Assembly (NCBI RefSeq): GCF_014192915.1
Contig: NZ_JACHYN010000021.1
Location: 28,584 to 92,583, forward strand
DNA: 64,000 nucleotides
DNA from: Azospirillum sp. OGB3
GTDB lineage: Bacteria > Pseudomonadota > Alphaproteobacteria > Azospirillales > Azospirillaceae
Direction: 5' to 3'
In this document: piece by piece, positions 45,003 to 54,600 of the stretch
Position numbering within the stretch: position 1 is the stretch's first letter
How the letters are laid out: each line of letters begins with the position of its first letter
The notes under the pieces: generated by a model
Told to the model about the DNA's origin: nothing
The model's input: only the letters and a program-made list of their open reading frames with translations
The model's database searches: none
Program-made: the position numbers and the translations under genes

Positions 45003-46925
45003 ATGAGCCAAAGCTCGGCCGATCGCTACAACCAGATCCATGCCCGCTCCCTGTCCGATCCCGACGGATTCTGGGGCGAGGCGGCGGAAGACATCACCTG
45101 GATCAAGCGCTGGGACAAGGTGCTGGACGACAGCAACGCGCCCTTCTACCGCTGGTTCACCGGCGGCGTCCTGAACACCTGCTACAACGCCGTCGACCGT
45201 CATGTGGAGGCCGGACGCGGCGCCCAGGCGGCGATCATCTACGACAGCCCGGTCACCAAGACCGTCCAGACCATCACCTACGCCGAGCTTCAGGATCAGG
45301 TTGCCCGCTTCGCCGGCGCGCTGCGCGCCCAAGGCGTGGAGAAGGGCGACCGCGTCATCCTCTACATGCCGATGATCCCGCAGTCGCTGGTCGCCATGCT
45401 GGCCTGCGCGCGTCTCGGCGCCGTGCATTCGGTGGTGTTCGGCGGCTTCGCCCCGCACGAATTGGCGACCCGCATCAACGACTCCCGGCCGAAGGCCATC
45501 GTCTCGGCCTCCTGCGGCATCGAGCCGAACCGCGTCGTCAAGTACAAGCCGATGCTCGACGCCGCCATCGAGCAGGCGGAGCACAAGCCGTCCAGCGTCA
45601 TCGTCTTCCAGCGCCCGCAGGAGACCGCGACCCTGGTCGAGGGCCGCGACGTGGACTGGGCGGAGGCCGTCGCCAAGGCCGAACCGGCGGAGTGCGTGCC
45701 GGTCGCCGCGACCGACCCGCTCTACATCCTCTACACGTCGGGCACCACGGGCCAGCCGAAGGGCGTCATCCGCGACAACGGCGGCCACGCCGTGGCGCTG
45801 AAATGGACGATGAAGAACATCTACAACGTCGAGCCGGGCGAGGTGTACTGGGCGGCGTCGGACGTGGGCTGGGTCGTCGGCCATTCCTACATCGTCTACG
45901 GTCCGCTGCTGCACGGCTGCACCACGGTGGTGTTCGAGGGCAAGCCGGTGGGCACGCCGGACGCCGGCACCTTCTGGCGGGTGATCGAGCAGCACAAGAT
46001 CGGCACGCTGTTCACCGCCCCGACCGCCTTCCGCGCCATCAAGCGCGAGGACCCCAACGCCGAGTTGCTGAAGAAGTACGACCTGTCGCACTTCCGCGCC
46101 CTGTTCCTGGCCGGCGAGCGGTCGGACCCCGACACGCTGCATTGGGCCGAGGACAATCTGAACGTCCCGGTCATCGACCACTGGTGGCAGACCGAGACCG
46201 GCTGGGCGATCTCCGGCAACCCGCTGGGCGTGCAGCTCTTCCCGATCAAGTACGGCTCGGCCACCCGCCCGATGCCGGGCTGGGACGTGCGGATCCTGAA
46301 CGCCGAGAACCAGGAGGTGCCGCGCGGCGACATCGGCGCCATCTGCGTGAAGCTGCCGCTGCCCCCGGGCACGCTGCCGACGCTGTGGAACGCCGACGAC
46401 CGCTACAGGAAGTCGTACCTGTCCGATTACCCCGGCTACTACCAGACCGGTGACGCGGGCTTCATCGACGATGACGGCTACGTCTACATCATGGCCCGCA
46501 CTGACGACATCATCAACGTCGCCGGCCACCGCCTGTCCACCGGCGGCATGGAGGAGGTTCTGGCCAGCCACAAGGACGTGGCGGAATGCGCGGTGATCGG
46601 CGTCGCCGACGACCTGAAGGGGCAGGTGCCGCTGGGCTTCCTCTGCCTGAAGGCCGGCGTGACCCGCCCGCACGAGGAGATCGTCAAGGAGGTGGTGCAG
46701 CTGGTGCGCGAGCAGATCGGCCCGGTCGCCGACTTCAAGCGCGCCGTGGTGGTGGAGCGCCTGCCGAAGACCCGCTCCGGCAAGATCCTGCGCGGCACCA
46801 TGCAGAAGATCGCCGACAACCAGGACTACAAGACGCCGGCGACCATCGACGATCCGGGCATCCTGCCGGAGATCGCCGAGGCGCTGCAGTCGCTCGGCTA
46901 CGCCAAGGCGCATCAGGTCGGTTGA
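45003..46925 (+). CDS. prpE: propionyl-CoA synthetase PrpE
   Basis: A 640-residue acetyl-CoA-synthetase-family ligase forming propionyl-CoA (and probably acetyl-CoA) through an adenylate. Motifs: DPLYILYTSGTTGQPKG near residue 240, DVGWVVGHSYIVYGPLLHG near 285, DHWWQTETGWAI near 395, TDDIINVAGHRLSTGGMEE near 500 and the acetylatable lysine of KTRSGKILRGT near 590. The N-terminal segment and QPKGVIRDNGGHAVAL resemble PrpE/ACSS3 more than AcsA, hence the call; AcsA activity is the alternative. No other prp gene is near. A terminator follows the stop. Confidence 0.85.
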   Translation: MSQSSADRYNQIHARSLSDPDGFWGEAAEDITWIKRWDKVLDDSNAPFYRWFTGGVLNTCYNAVDRHVEAGRGAQAAIIYDSPVTKTVQTITYAELQDQVARFAGALRAQGVEKGDRVILYMPMIPQSLVAMLACARLGAVHSVVFGGFAPHELATRINDSRPKAIVSASCGIEPNRVVKYKPMLDAAIEQAEHKPSSVIVFQRPQETATLVEGRDVDWAEAVAKAEPAECVPVAATDPLYILYTSGTTGQPKGVIRDNGGHAVALKWTMKNIYNVEPGEVYWAASDVGWVVGHSYIVYGPLLHGCTTVVFEGKPVGTPDAGTFWRVIEQHKIGTLFTAPTAFRAIKREDPNAELLKKYDLSHFRALFLAGERSDPDTLHWAEDNLNVPVIDHWWQTETGWAISGNPLGVQLFPIKYGSATRPMPGWDVRILNAENQEVPRGDIGAICVKLPLPPGTLPTLWNADDRYRKSYLSDYPGYYQTGDAGFIDDDGYVYIMARTDDIINVAGHRLSTGGMEEVLASHKDVAECAVIGVADDLKGQVPLGFLCLKAGVTRPHEEIVKEVVQLVREQIGPVADFKRAVVVERLPKTRSGKILRGTMQKIADNQDYKTPATIDDPGILPEIAEALQSLGYAKAHQVG

Positions 46926-46942
46926 TTGGTCCCGCGTTCGGT

Positions 46943-46982
46943 TCCCCTCCCCAGGCGCGTCCGGGGGAGGGGATTTCTTTTT
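46943..46982 (+). terminator. Rho-independent terminator of prpE
   Basis: A 10-bp stem plus two inner pairs (46943-46955 with 46961-46973) is followed by a T-rich tract (46974-46982), 17 bases past the prpE stop. It ends just before the convergent KfrA-like gene, whose stop is at 46986. The stem again uses the TCCCCTCCCC/GGGGAGGGGA sequence type. Confidence 0.8.
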
Positions 46983-46985
46983 CGG

Positions 46986-47282
46986 CTAAGCCTTGTCCAG
47001 CGCGGCCAGGGAATCGTCCAGCTCGTCCAGCCGGGCCTGTTCGGCCTCCAACTCCGCCAGGGCGCGGCGGGCGTTGGCGATGTCGAGGTCGAGCTGGTCG
47101 CGCCGCCGCCGGATCAGCTCCTCCAGAGGGGTCAGTTCCTCCATGGCCAGCGCCTGGGCGATGGCCGCGTTGCTGCCGCCGCCCAGCGCCAGCCGCAGCA
47201 TGCGCGTGGTCGGGCGAATCCCCTGGGCCTCCAAATGGCGGGCGGTGACCAGAATCTCGATGGTGTCGTGATGGCGTGCCAT
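46986..47282 (-). CDS. KfrA-like N-terminal DNA-binding protein
   Basis: A 98-residue protein. The N-terminal half (IEILVTARHLEAQGIRPTTR, then MLRLALGGGSNAAIAQAL) matches the KfrA-type DNA-binding helical domain, including the G-x-x-PT and LGGGS spacing. The second half is an acidic coiled coil (RRDQLDLDIANARRALAELE). Full KfrA proteins are much longer, so this is a short stand-alone relative. Start ATG 47282. It is divergent from the ECF sigma factor gene across about 320 bases, and might regulate that region, which is speculative. Confidence 0.6.
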   Translation of the reverse strand: MARHHDTIEILVTARHLEAQGIRPTTRMLRLALGGGSNAAIAQALAMEELTPLEELIRRRRDQLDLDIANARRALAELEAEQARLDELDDSLAALDKA

Positions 47283-47446
47283 GGCCCCGCCCTTATGACG
47301 CAGTGCGGTGGATTGTGCCAAGCCGCGCGCCGGATCCGGGGGCTTATCCGCGCGCAGCGGCGATATGCCACAAGGCCGAGCATGGGGTGCGCTTTTCGGG
47401 CCCGCCGCGATTTCGCCGAATTTTTGCTGCACGGGCATCAAAGTCT

Positions 47447-47472
47447 GGAATAAACGATGAGCGGGGGGCGTT
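47447..47472 (+). promoter_or_regulatory. ECF-type promoter upstream of the sigma factor gene
   Basis: GGAAT-N17-CGTT closely resembles the GGAAC-N16/17-CGTT promoters used by alphaproteobacterial ECF/EcfG sigma factors (one mismatch). It lies about 135-160 bases upstream of the proposed sigma start. Autoregulation is a common design and is inferred. The rest of the 47283-47605 gap (323 bases) holds no supported gene; a ribosome-site/ATG pair at 47540-47553 is out of frame with the sigma gene. Confidence 0.45.
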
Positions 47473-47605
47473 CATCCTGGCGTACCGGGTCCTTGCGAGG
47501 GGGCTCGGCCCTGGGAGGGCGCGCCACCCGTTCCTACCTGAAGGAGTGCCATGATCCGCCACCCGGCGGTCCGTGGAGCCTTCGAGGCAACAATCGGGTG
47601 CGCGG

Positions 47606-48115
47606 TTGAGCACGTTCGGGGTCGAGCTGGAAGTCCACATTGCGTCGCTGCGCCGCTACGCGCGCGCGTTGCTGCGCAACCGTTCGGATGCCGAGGATCT
47701 GGTGCAGGAGGCGTTGACGCGGGCGGTGGCGCGCGCCGACACCTTCAAGGCGGGGACGAACCTGCGGGCGTGGCTTTTCACCATCCTGCACAACGTCCAT
47801 GTCAATCAGGTCCGCTCCAAGGCGTCGCGGCCCGACGAGGTCGATGTGGACAGCGTCGAGTCGAAGCTGGTGACGCCGGCCCGGCAGGAGGAACGTGTGG
47901 AGTTGCGCGAGATGATGCGCGCGCTCGACGACCTGCCGGAGGAACAGCGCAAGGTGCTGCTCCTCGTCGCGCTGGAGGGCCTGAAATACGAGGAGGTCGC
48001 CGAGACGCTCGGCGTGCCGATCGGGACCGTCATGTCGCGCCTCTCGCGGGCGCGCGAGGCGGTCAGGGCGAAGCTGGCGAACGAGGGCTCGGTGGCCCTC
48101 AGGCGGGTGAAGTGA
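47606..48115 (+). CDS. ECF-family RNA polymerase sigma factor
   Basis: About 169 residues with sigma-2 (SLRRYARALLRNRSDAEDLV, RAWLFTILHNVHVNQVR) and sigma-4 (LDDLPEEQRKVLLLVALEGL, then YEEVAETLGVPIGTVMSRLS) domains; no sigma-3 region. It should direct polymerase to stress-type promoters under control of the adjacent membrane anti-sigma factor, whose ATG overlaps this stop by one base. The start is uncertain: TTG 47606 gives MSTFGVELE, a natural family start; GTG 47573 gives 11 more residues. Neither has a good ribosome site. Confidence 0.88.
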   Translation: MSTFGVELEVHIASLRRYARALLRNRSDAEDLVQEALTRAVARADTFKAGTNLRAWLFTILHNVHVNQVRSKASRPDEVDVDSVESKLVTPARQEERVELREMMRALDDLPEEQRKVLLLVALEGLKYEEVAETLGVPIGTVMSRLSRAREAVRAKLANEGSVALRRVK

Positions 48116-49062
48116 TGAACGCGCATTGCGTAACGGACGACGAACTGCACGCCTATGTGGATGGGCAACTGGCTCCGGAACGCCGGCTCTTCGTGGAGCG
48201 ATGGCTGGCCGACGACCCGGATGCCGCCCGCCGGGCCGAGGACTACCGCGCCCAGGCCGCGCTGCTGCACGAACTCTTCGACCCCGTGCTGCGCGAGCCG
48301 GCCAGCGGCCCGGTCGAGGAACTGACGGGCAAGCTGCGCGGGCGGATGCCCGGCAACGACAACGCCGCCCCCTGGCACGCCCGCCATTGGGTGCGCATGG
48401 CTGCGGCGGTGATGCTGATCATCGGCGGTGCCGGCGGCGGCTGGCTGGGCCGCGGCGCGGTGGACCAGTCGCCGGTCGTCCAGCAGCGCCAGACGCTCCA
48501 GACCTTCGCCGAGGAGGCCACCCAGGCCCACCGCTTCTACACCTCCGACGAGCGCTTCCAGGTCGAGCTCGGCGCCGACAACCAGGATGAGCTGAACAGC
48601 TGGCTGTCCAAGCGCGTCGGCCGCGACGTGTTCGGCCCCGACCTCGGCAAGGTCGGCCTGCGCCTGATCGGCGGCCGGTCGCTGCCCACCGAGCTGGGGG
48701 CCGGCGCCCAGTACATGTACGTGAACGAGGCGAACAAGCGCGTCACCCTGTTCGTCGGCGCCCCGCGCTCCGGCAACCCGGCCAAGTTCGGCTTCTCGCA
48801 GAACGGCGACGTGGCGACCATCTATTGGGTGGAAGGGCCGTTGGCCTACGCGCTGGCCGGCCGGATGTCCAAGGAGGACCTGCTGCGCGTCGCCGAGGCC
48901 GTCTACAACGACGTCAAGGCCGGCCCGCGCCGCCCCGAGCCGCAGCAGCAGGACCAGCAGCCCCAGCAGCAACAGGAGCAGCAGCCCCAGCAACAGCAGC
49001 AGGACCAGCCGCCGGCCGGGGTCCAGCCGATCAGCGACACGCACAAGCCGAAGGACAGCTGA
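48115..49062 (+). CDS. membrane anti-sigma factor
   Basis: A 315-residue single-pass protein. The cytoplasmic N-terminus (about 1-90) begins VTDDELHAYVDGQLAPERRL, the usual helical anti-sigma opening; a zinc-finger-type HxxxCxxC is not evident. A transmembrane helix (VRMAAAVMLIIGGAGGGWLG) spans about 93-112, followed by a periplasmic sensor domain and a strikingly Gln/Pro-rich tail (about residues 275-300). It should sequester the ECF sigma factor until a periplasmic signal. The TGATG junction indicates coupled translation with the sigma gene. Confidence 0.85.
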   Translation: MNAHCVTDDELHAYVDGQLAPERRLFVERWLADDPDAARRAEDYRAQAALLHELFDPVLREPASGPVEELTGKLRGRMPGNDNAAPWHARHWVRMAAAVMLIIGGAGGGWLGRGAVDQSPVVQQRQTLQTFAEEATQAHRFYTSDERFQVELGADNQDELNSWLSKRVGRDVFGPDLGKVGLRLIGGRSLPTELGAGAQYMYVNEANKRVTLFVGAPRSGNPAKFGFSQNGDVATIYWVEGPLAYALAGRMSKEDLLRVAEAVYNDVKAGPRRPEPQQQDQQPQQQQEQQPQQQQQDQPPAGVQPISDTHKPKDS

Positions 49063-49082
49063 GGCGGGGAGTGACGTGATTT

Positions 49083-49107
49083 GCGAGGGGCGACCGCCAC
49101 CCCTCGC
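49083..49107. terminator. hairpin after the sigma/anti-sigma operon
   Basis: GCGAGGGG and CCCCTCGC form a perfect 8-bp stem (49083-49090 with 49100-49107) with a nine-base loop, 20 bases past the anti-sigma stop; outer bases GGCGGGGAGT/ACTCCGCC can extend it. No T-run follows. Possible weak terminator. Confidence 0.4.
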
Positions 49108-49237
49108 GCACTCCGCCAAAGGGTGGCGTGGCTCCTGAACCCAAAGGGTTGAAACAGCTCTCCTCTCTTCGTTTTCCAGTTTGCCCCCAGCCTGCCACCG
49201 CTCCACAATGCACCCGTGACGGCGTGGATCATGGGGC

Positions 49238-49903
49238 ATGCGGGACTGGTTCTTCATCGGCGACAGCCACGTGCAATCCTTCGAGATCGCCGCGACGATC
49301 CACCTGCTCAACCGGCCGGCGCGCTGTCTGCTGGTTCCCGGGGCGACCTCGGTTGGGCTGCGCAACCCGGAAAGCCGGACTCATGCGGTCGCTCTCTTCA
49401 AGGACGCCTTGCTGCCCGCCGATCCGAAAGCCATTCCGGTGATCCAGCTTGGCGAGGTCGATTGTGGATTCGTCATCTGGTGGCGGGCGCAGAGGCACGG
49501 CGACTGCGTCGAGCGGCAGCTGGAGGAGTCGGTGGCCGCCTGCGCCGCCTTCGTGGACGATCTGCTGGAGGGCGGCTATCCCACGCTGGTGCTGACCGGA
49601 GCGGTGCTGCCGACCATCCGGGACGGCGAGACCCGCGGCAAGGTGGCGCGTGCCCGGCATGAGGTCACCGCCACGCTGCGCCAGCGCACCGAGCTGACCC
49701 ACCGCTACAACGCCCGCCTGCGCGACGCGGCGGCGGCGCGCGGCTTGCCCTTCATCGACATCACGCCGCGCATCACCGACCCGGAGAGCGGGCTGGTCGC
49801 CGAGGCGTTCCGCAGCCCGAATCCCGGCGACCACCACCTCCACCCCATCCGCGCCGCCGAGGTCTGGGCGGAGGCCTTGAACGCGCTGGACCTGCGGTCA
49901 TGA
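49238..49903 (+). CDS. SGNH/GDSL-like hydrolase domain protein
   Basis: A 221-residue protein opening DWFFIGDSHVQSFEIA, where GDSH is the SGNH block I with the catalytic serine, and ending with GDHHLHPIRAAEVW, the block V Asp/His. A central VIQLGEVDCGF may be block II. No signal peptide is seen. Such proteins acetylate or deacetylate glycans or occur in glycan-modification loci. It overlaps the TPR-glycosyltransferase start by four bases (ATGA), so the two act together; a glycan-modifying role is inferred from that coupling. Confidence 0.75.
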   Translation: MRDWFFIGDSHVQSFEIAATIHLLNRPARCLLVPGATSVGLRNPESRTHAVALFKDALLPADPKAIPVIQLGEVDCGFVIWWRAQRHGDCVERQLEESVAACAAFVDDLLEGGYPTLVLTGAVLPTIRDGETRGKVARARHEVTATLRQRTELTHRYNARLRDAAAARGLPFIDITPRITDPESGLVAEAFRSPNPGDHHLHPIRAAEVWAEALNALDLRS

Positions 49904-51555
49904 CCGACGCGCTGGACTTCCTCCGCGCGGGTGCTACCGCGCTCCAGCGGGGTGACCGGGCAGGGGCGGAACGCCAAGTGGTCCGTGCGCTGGCGCTGGT
50001 CCCCGGCCACGGCGAAGCCTGGAACATCCTCGGCGTGCTGGCCGTCTCCGCGGGCGATCCCGCGGGAGGCGAGGCGCGCTTCCGCCGGGCGTCGGCCTGC
50101 GCGCCGGAGAACCCCGCCTACGCGCGCAGCCAAGCGGAATGCCTGAAACGCCAGGGATGGGCGGACCGGGCGGCGCCTCTGCTGGCCGGCGCCGTGCGCC
50201 GCGGCGCGTTGTCGCCGGATCTCGCCTGCGATCTTGCGGACCTGCGGCTGGGGGCGCGGGATGTTGCCGCCGCTACGGCGCTCTACCGGCTGGCGCTGAC
50301 GCTGGCCCCCGGCCACGCCCGCAGTCAGAACAATCTGGCGGAGGCGCTGGGCAAGGCGGAACGGGCGGACGCAACGGCCGACGCCTTGGTCCGGCTGGCG
50401 GTGCTGCGCGGGACGGCGACCGCCTGGGGGGCGGCGGGGGCGGCACTTCTGGCGGCGTGGCGGCAGGATGAGGCGCGGACCGCCCTGCGCCGGGCCACGG
50501 CGCTCGACCCGGCCGCGGCCGAGCATTGGGTCAATCTGGGCTTTGCCGGGTTGGGCCGGCACGCGGTGGTTCCGGTGGAGGCCGCCTTCGACCACGCTTT
50601 GCGTCTGTCGCCGGGGATGGATGCGGCGCGGGCGGGGCGCGGGACGCTGCGCATGCTCACCGGGCGCCTGCGCGACGGGGCGGCGGATTACGAGGCGCGG
50701 CTGAGCCTGCCCAGCTTTGTGCCGTCGCGGTCCTACGGCCGGCCGGTCTGGGACGGCCAAGTCCAGTCGGGCAAAACGCTGTTGATCCACGCCGACCGTG
50801 GCTATGGCGACGCCATCCAGTTCATTCGTTACGCCCCTCTGCTGCGGGCGCAGGGCATGCGCGTGGTCTTTCATGGGCCGGACGGTTTGCTCGACCTCTT
50901 CCGCGCGTCGGAGTTGGTGGACGAGCTGTCCGGCCTCGACGGGCCGCCGCCGGCCCACGACGTCCACATCCCCATCATGAGCCTGATCCATCGCATGGGC
51001 ACCGATCTGGACAGCGTGCCTGCCGTCGTTCCCTATCTGCGGGCGCCCGGTGCGGCGGCGCGGCGCTGGACGGACCGGTTGGCCGGCGTGAGCGGGGTAA
51101 AGGCCGGGCTGGTCTGGCACGGCTCGGTCGCCTTTCCCTATCACCGCCAGCGTTCCCCCGGGCTGGAGGCGGTCCTGCCGCTGACCGGCATTCCCGGCGT
51201 GACGGCGGTTCTGCTCCAGGTCGCCAACGGGCGTTCGGACCTGGAGCGCCTCCGCCCGCTCGGCCCGGTTCTCGACCTCGGATTGGAACTGCGCGATTTC
51301 GCGGACACCGCCGCGGCAATCCAGGCGCTGGACATCGTGATCAGCCCCTGCACCGCCGTGGCCCACCTCGCTGGGGCGCTGGGGAAGCCGGTGGCGGTGC
51401 TGCTCGACCAGGGGGCGGAGTGGCGCTGGATGCATGGGCGGACGGATTCGCCCTGGTACCCGACGGCCCACCTCTACCGCCAATCCGTGTTCGGCGACTG
51501 GACGGAGCCGGTGGAGCGGTTGCGCCGCGATCTGGCCGCCATGGCCACACCGTGA
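49900..51555 (+). CDS. TPR repeat glycosyltransferase (GT9-like fold), second copy
   Basis: A 551-residue paralogue of the protein at 9694-11475. TPR repeats occupy about residues 1-260 (GHGEAWNILGVLAVSAGDPA, GHARSQNNLAEALGKAERAD). The GT-B half contains LIHADRGYGDAIQFIRYAPL near 300, VKAGLVWHGSVAFPYHRQ near 400 and SPCTAVAHLAGALGKPVAVL near 480, then the shared tail EWRWMHGRTDSPWYPTA. Acceptor and donor are unknown. Its ATG lies in the overlap with the SGNH gene. A 15-bp hairpin follows. Confidence 0.8.
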   Translation: MTDALDFLRAGATALQRGDRAGAERQVVRALALVPGHGEAWNILGVLAVSAGDPAGGEARFRRASACAPENPAYARSQAECLKRQGWADRAAPLLAGAVRRGALSPDLACDLADLRLGARDVAAATALYRLALTLAPGHARSQNNLAEALGKAERADATADALVRLAVLRGTATAWGAAGAALLAAWRQDEARTALRRATALDPAAAEHWVNLGFAGLGRHAVVPVEAAFDHALRLSPGMDAARAGRGTLRMLTGRLRDGAADYEARLSLPSFVPSRSYGRPVWDGQVQSGKTLLIHADRGYGDAIQFIRYAPLLRAQGMRVVFHGPDGLLDLFRASELVDELSGLDGPPPAHDVHIPIMSLIHRMGTDLDSVPAVVPYLRAPGAAARRWTDRLAGVSGVKAGLVWHGSVAFPYHRQRSPGLEAVLPLTGIPGVTAVLLQVANGRSDLERLRPLGPVLDLGLELRDFADTAAAIQALDIVISPCTAVAHLAGALGKPVAVLLDQGAEWRWMHGRTDSPWYPTAHLYRQSVFGDWTEPVERLRRDLAAMATP

Positions 51556-51556
51556 A

Positions 51557-51595
51557 CACCGTCCCCGCGCCGCCTGAGGAGGCGCGGGGACGGTG
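51557..51595. terminator. bidirectional hairpin between convergent genes
   Basis: A perfect 15-bp stem (51557-51571 with 51581-51595) starts two bases after the TPR-glycosyltransferase stop and ends five bases before the stop of the convergent oxidoreductase gene. No T-run on either side, so termination strength is uncertain, but it is perfectly placed to end both transcripts. Confidence 0.65.
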
Positions 51596-51600
51596 GCAAC

Positions 51601-54600
51601 TCACTCCGCCGCCATCGGCTGCGGGGCGGCGGGCTGGCGGAAGCCGTCGAGCAGGGCGGCTTCCTTCGCCTTGGCCGCCGCGACGTTGCGGGCCTTCACC
51701 GGGCCATAGCCGCGCATCTCCTGCGGCAGGCGGGCGATCTCCACCGCCGTGGCGTGGTTGTCGCGGGTCAGGCCGTGCAGGATCTCGCCCATGATGGCCT
51801 CGTAGTCGGCGATCAGGCGGCGCTCCATGCGGCGCTCGGCCAGCCAGCCGAACGGGTCGAGCGGGCTGCCGCGCAGGCGCTTGCCCTTGGCGAGCAGGCG
51901 CAGGGCCTTCAGCATCCACGGGCCGAAGCGCTTCTTCTTCGGCTCGCCGCCATCCTCGCCGGTCTCGCCCATCACCGGCGGGGCCATGTGGAAGACCAGC
52001 TTGTAGTCGCCCTCGAACATCCGCCCGACCTGCTCGACGAAGCCGGTGTCGGTGTAGAGCCGGGCCACCTCATACTCGTCCTTGTAGGCGAGCAGCTTGA
52101 AGTAGCCCTTGGCCACGGCCTCGGTCAGGGCGGTGGAGCCGGGGAGCCTCTGGCCCTCGACGCGCCGCGTCCAGTCGACCAGCGCGTGGTAGCGGCTGGC
52201 GTAGGCCGCGTCCTGATAATCGGTCAGGAAGGCGGTGCGGCGGGCGACGGCCTCGTCCAGGCTGGCCGAGGGGCGGCGCTGGTCGAGGATGAACAGGTCG
52301 TGTGCGGCCGCCTGCTCCTGCGGCGGGTTGGCGGCGGCCTCCACCGCGGCCAGATCGACGGCGGCGCGGCGGCCCCAGTTGAAGGCGTCGGTGTTCATCT
52401 TCACCGCCACGCCGTTCAGCTCGATGGCCTTCAGGATGGCCTCGGCGGTGATCGGGATCAGTCCCTTCTGCCACGCGTAGCCCATCAGGAAGGGGTTGGT
52501 GGCGATGCTGTCGCCCATCAGCGCGGTCGCCAGCTTGGTCGCGTCGAAGGCGTTCACCGCCCCCTCGCCGCAGGCCTTGCGGATGTCGGCCACCAGATCG
52601 CGGACCGGCACCGTGAAATCCGGCTTCTTCAGGAAGTCCACGGTGATGGTGTCGTGGGTGTTGATGACCGCGCGGGTGTGGCCGTGCGCCATCTTCGACA
52701 GGGCGTCGCCCGCCCCGGCGACGATCAGGTCGCAGCCCACGACCGCGTCGGCTCCGCCCGCCGCGATGCGGACGGAATGGATGTCCTCCGGCGTTGCGGC
52801 GATGCGGATGTGGCTGGTCACAGCACCGCCCTTCTGGGCGAGGCCGGTCATGTCGAGCACGCCGACGCCCTTGCCCTCGATGTGGGCGGCCATGCCGAGC
52901 AGGGCGCCGATGGTCACCACGCCGGTGCCGCCGACGCCGGTGACGTAGATGCCCCAGGGCCGGTCGAGCGCGGGCAGGGTGGGGGTGCGCAGGTCGGACG
53001 GGTCGGCCCCGGCCATCGCCGCGCCCGCCTTCGCTTCGACCGGTTTCGGCTTGCGGAGCTGGCCGCCCTCCACCGTCACGAAGCTGGGGCAGAAACCCTT
53101 GGTGCAGGAATAGTCCTTGTTGCAGCTCGACTGGTCGATCTGGCGCTTGCGCCCGAACTCGGTCTCCAGCGGCACCACCGACACGCAGGAGGACTTGACC
53201 GAACAGTCGCCGCAGCCTTCGCAGACCAGCTCGTTGATGATGACGCGCTTGGCCGGGTCGACCATCTTGCCGCGCTTGCGGCGGCGGCGCTTCTCGGTGG
53301 CGCAGGTCTGGTCGTAGATCAGGGCGGTGACGCCGGGCACCTCGCGCATCTCCTTCTGCACGCGCTCCAGGTCGTCGCGGTGTTCGACGCTGGTGTATTG
53401 CGGCAGGCCGTCGCCGATGCCGTACTTCTCCGGCTCGTCGGAGACGACGACGATGCGGCCCACGCCCTCGGCGCGGAGCTGGTTGGCGAGCGACTGGACG
53501 GTCAGGGTGCCGTCCACCGGCTGGCCGCCGGTCATCGCCACGGCGTCGTTGAACAGGATCTTGTAGGTGATGTTGGCCTTCGCCGCGATGGCCTGCCGGA
53601 TCGCCAGGATGCCGGAATGGTAGTAGGTGCCGTCGCCGAGGTTGGCGAAGATGTGCTTCTCCTCGGTGAAGGGCGCCTGGCCGACCCAAGGCACGCCCTC
53701 GCCGCCCATCTGGGTGAAGGTGTCGGTCTTGCGGTCGAGCCAGGTCGCCATGTAGTGGCAGCCGATGCCGCCCAGCGCGCGGCTGCCCTCCGGCACATGG
53801 GTGGAGGTGTTGTGCGGGCAGCCGGAGCAGAAGGTCGGCTTGCGGATGACGCGGGCCTGATGGGCCTTCTGCTTTTCCTGGGCGTCGAGGAAGGCGACGC
53901 GGCGCTTCAGGTTCTCGTTGTCGACGAAGCGCTCCAGCCGGCGGCCGATGACCACGGCGATCTGCGCGGGCGACAGCTCGCCGGCGGAGGGGAGGATCCA
54001 CTCGCCGTGCTCGTCGAACTTGCCGACCACCTTCGGGCGGACGTCGGGGTGCCAGTTGTAGAGCTGCTCCTTCAGCTGGTTCTCGATGACCGCGCGCTTC
54101 TCCTCGACCACGACGATCTCGTCGAGCCCCTCGGCGAAGTGGCGCACGCCGTCGCGCTCCAGCGGCCAGGGCATGCCGACCTTGTAGACGGTCAGGCCCC
54201 AGTCGGCGGCCATCGCCTCGGTGATGCCCAACTCGTCGAAGGCCTGCCGGACGTCCAGATAGCTCTTGCCGGTGGTGACGATGCCGAAGCGCGGGCGGGG
54301 GGAGGACACCATCACCTTGTCCAGCCGGTTGGCACGGGCGAACGCCAGGGCGGCGTACAGCTTGTGCTTCATCAGCCGGTATTCCTGCTCCAGCGGCGGG
54401 TCGGGCCAGCGGATGTTCAGGCCGCCCGGCGGCATCGGGAAATCGGCAGGGACGATCGGGCTGACGCGGTGCGGGTCGATGGTCACCGAGGCCGAGGTGT
54501 CCACCGTCTCGGCGATCGTCTTCATGGCGATCCAGCAGCCGGAATACCGGCTCATCGCCCAGCCGATCAGGCCGTAATCCAGGATCTCCTGCACGCCCGA

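Noticed and set aside
45003..46925. Acetyl-CoA synthetase AcsA as the name for this ligase
   Set aside because: Motifs in the first 300 residues (QPKGVIRDNGGHAVAL, DVGWVVGHSYIVYGPL) resemble PrpE more than AcsA; AcsA-like activity is kept as an alternative.
47551..49062. 503-codon frame joining the sigma region to the anti-sigma gene
   Set aside because: Only the part from 48115 onward resembles a protein family; the earlier part is the wrong frame of the ECF sigma gene. Its good ribosome site is reported as a finding instead.
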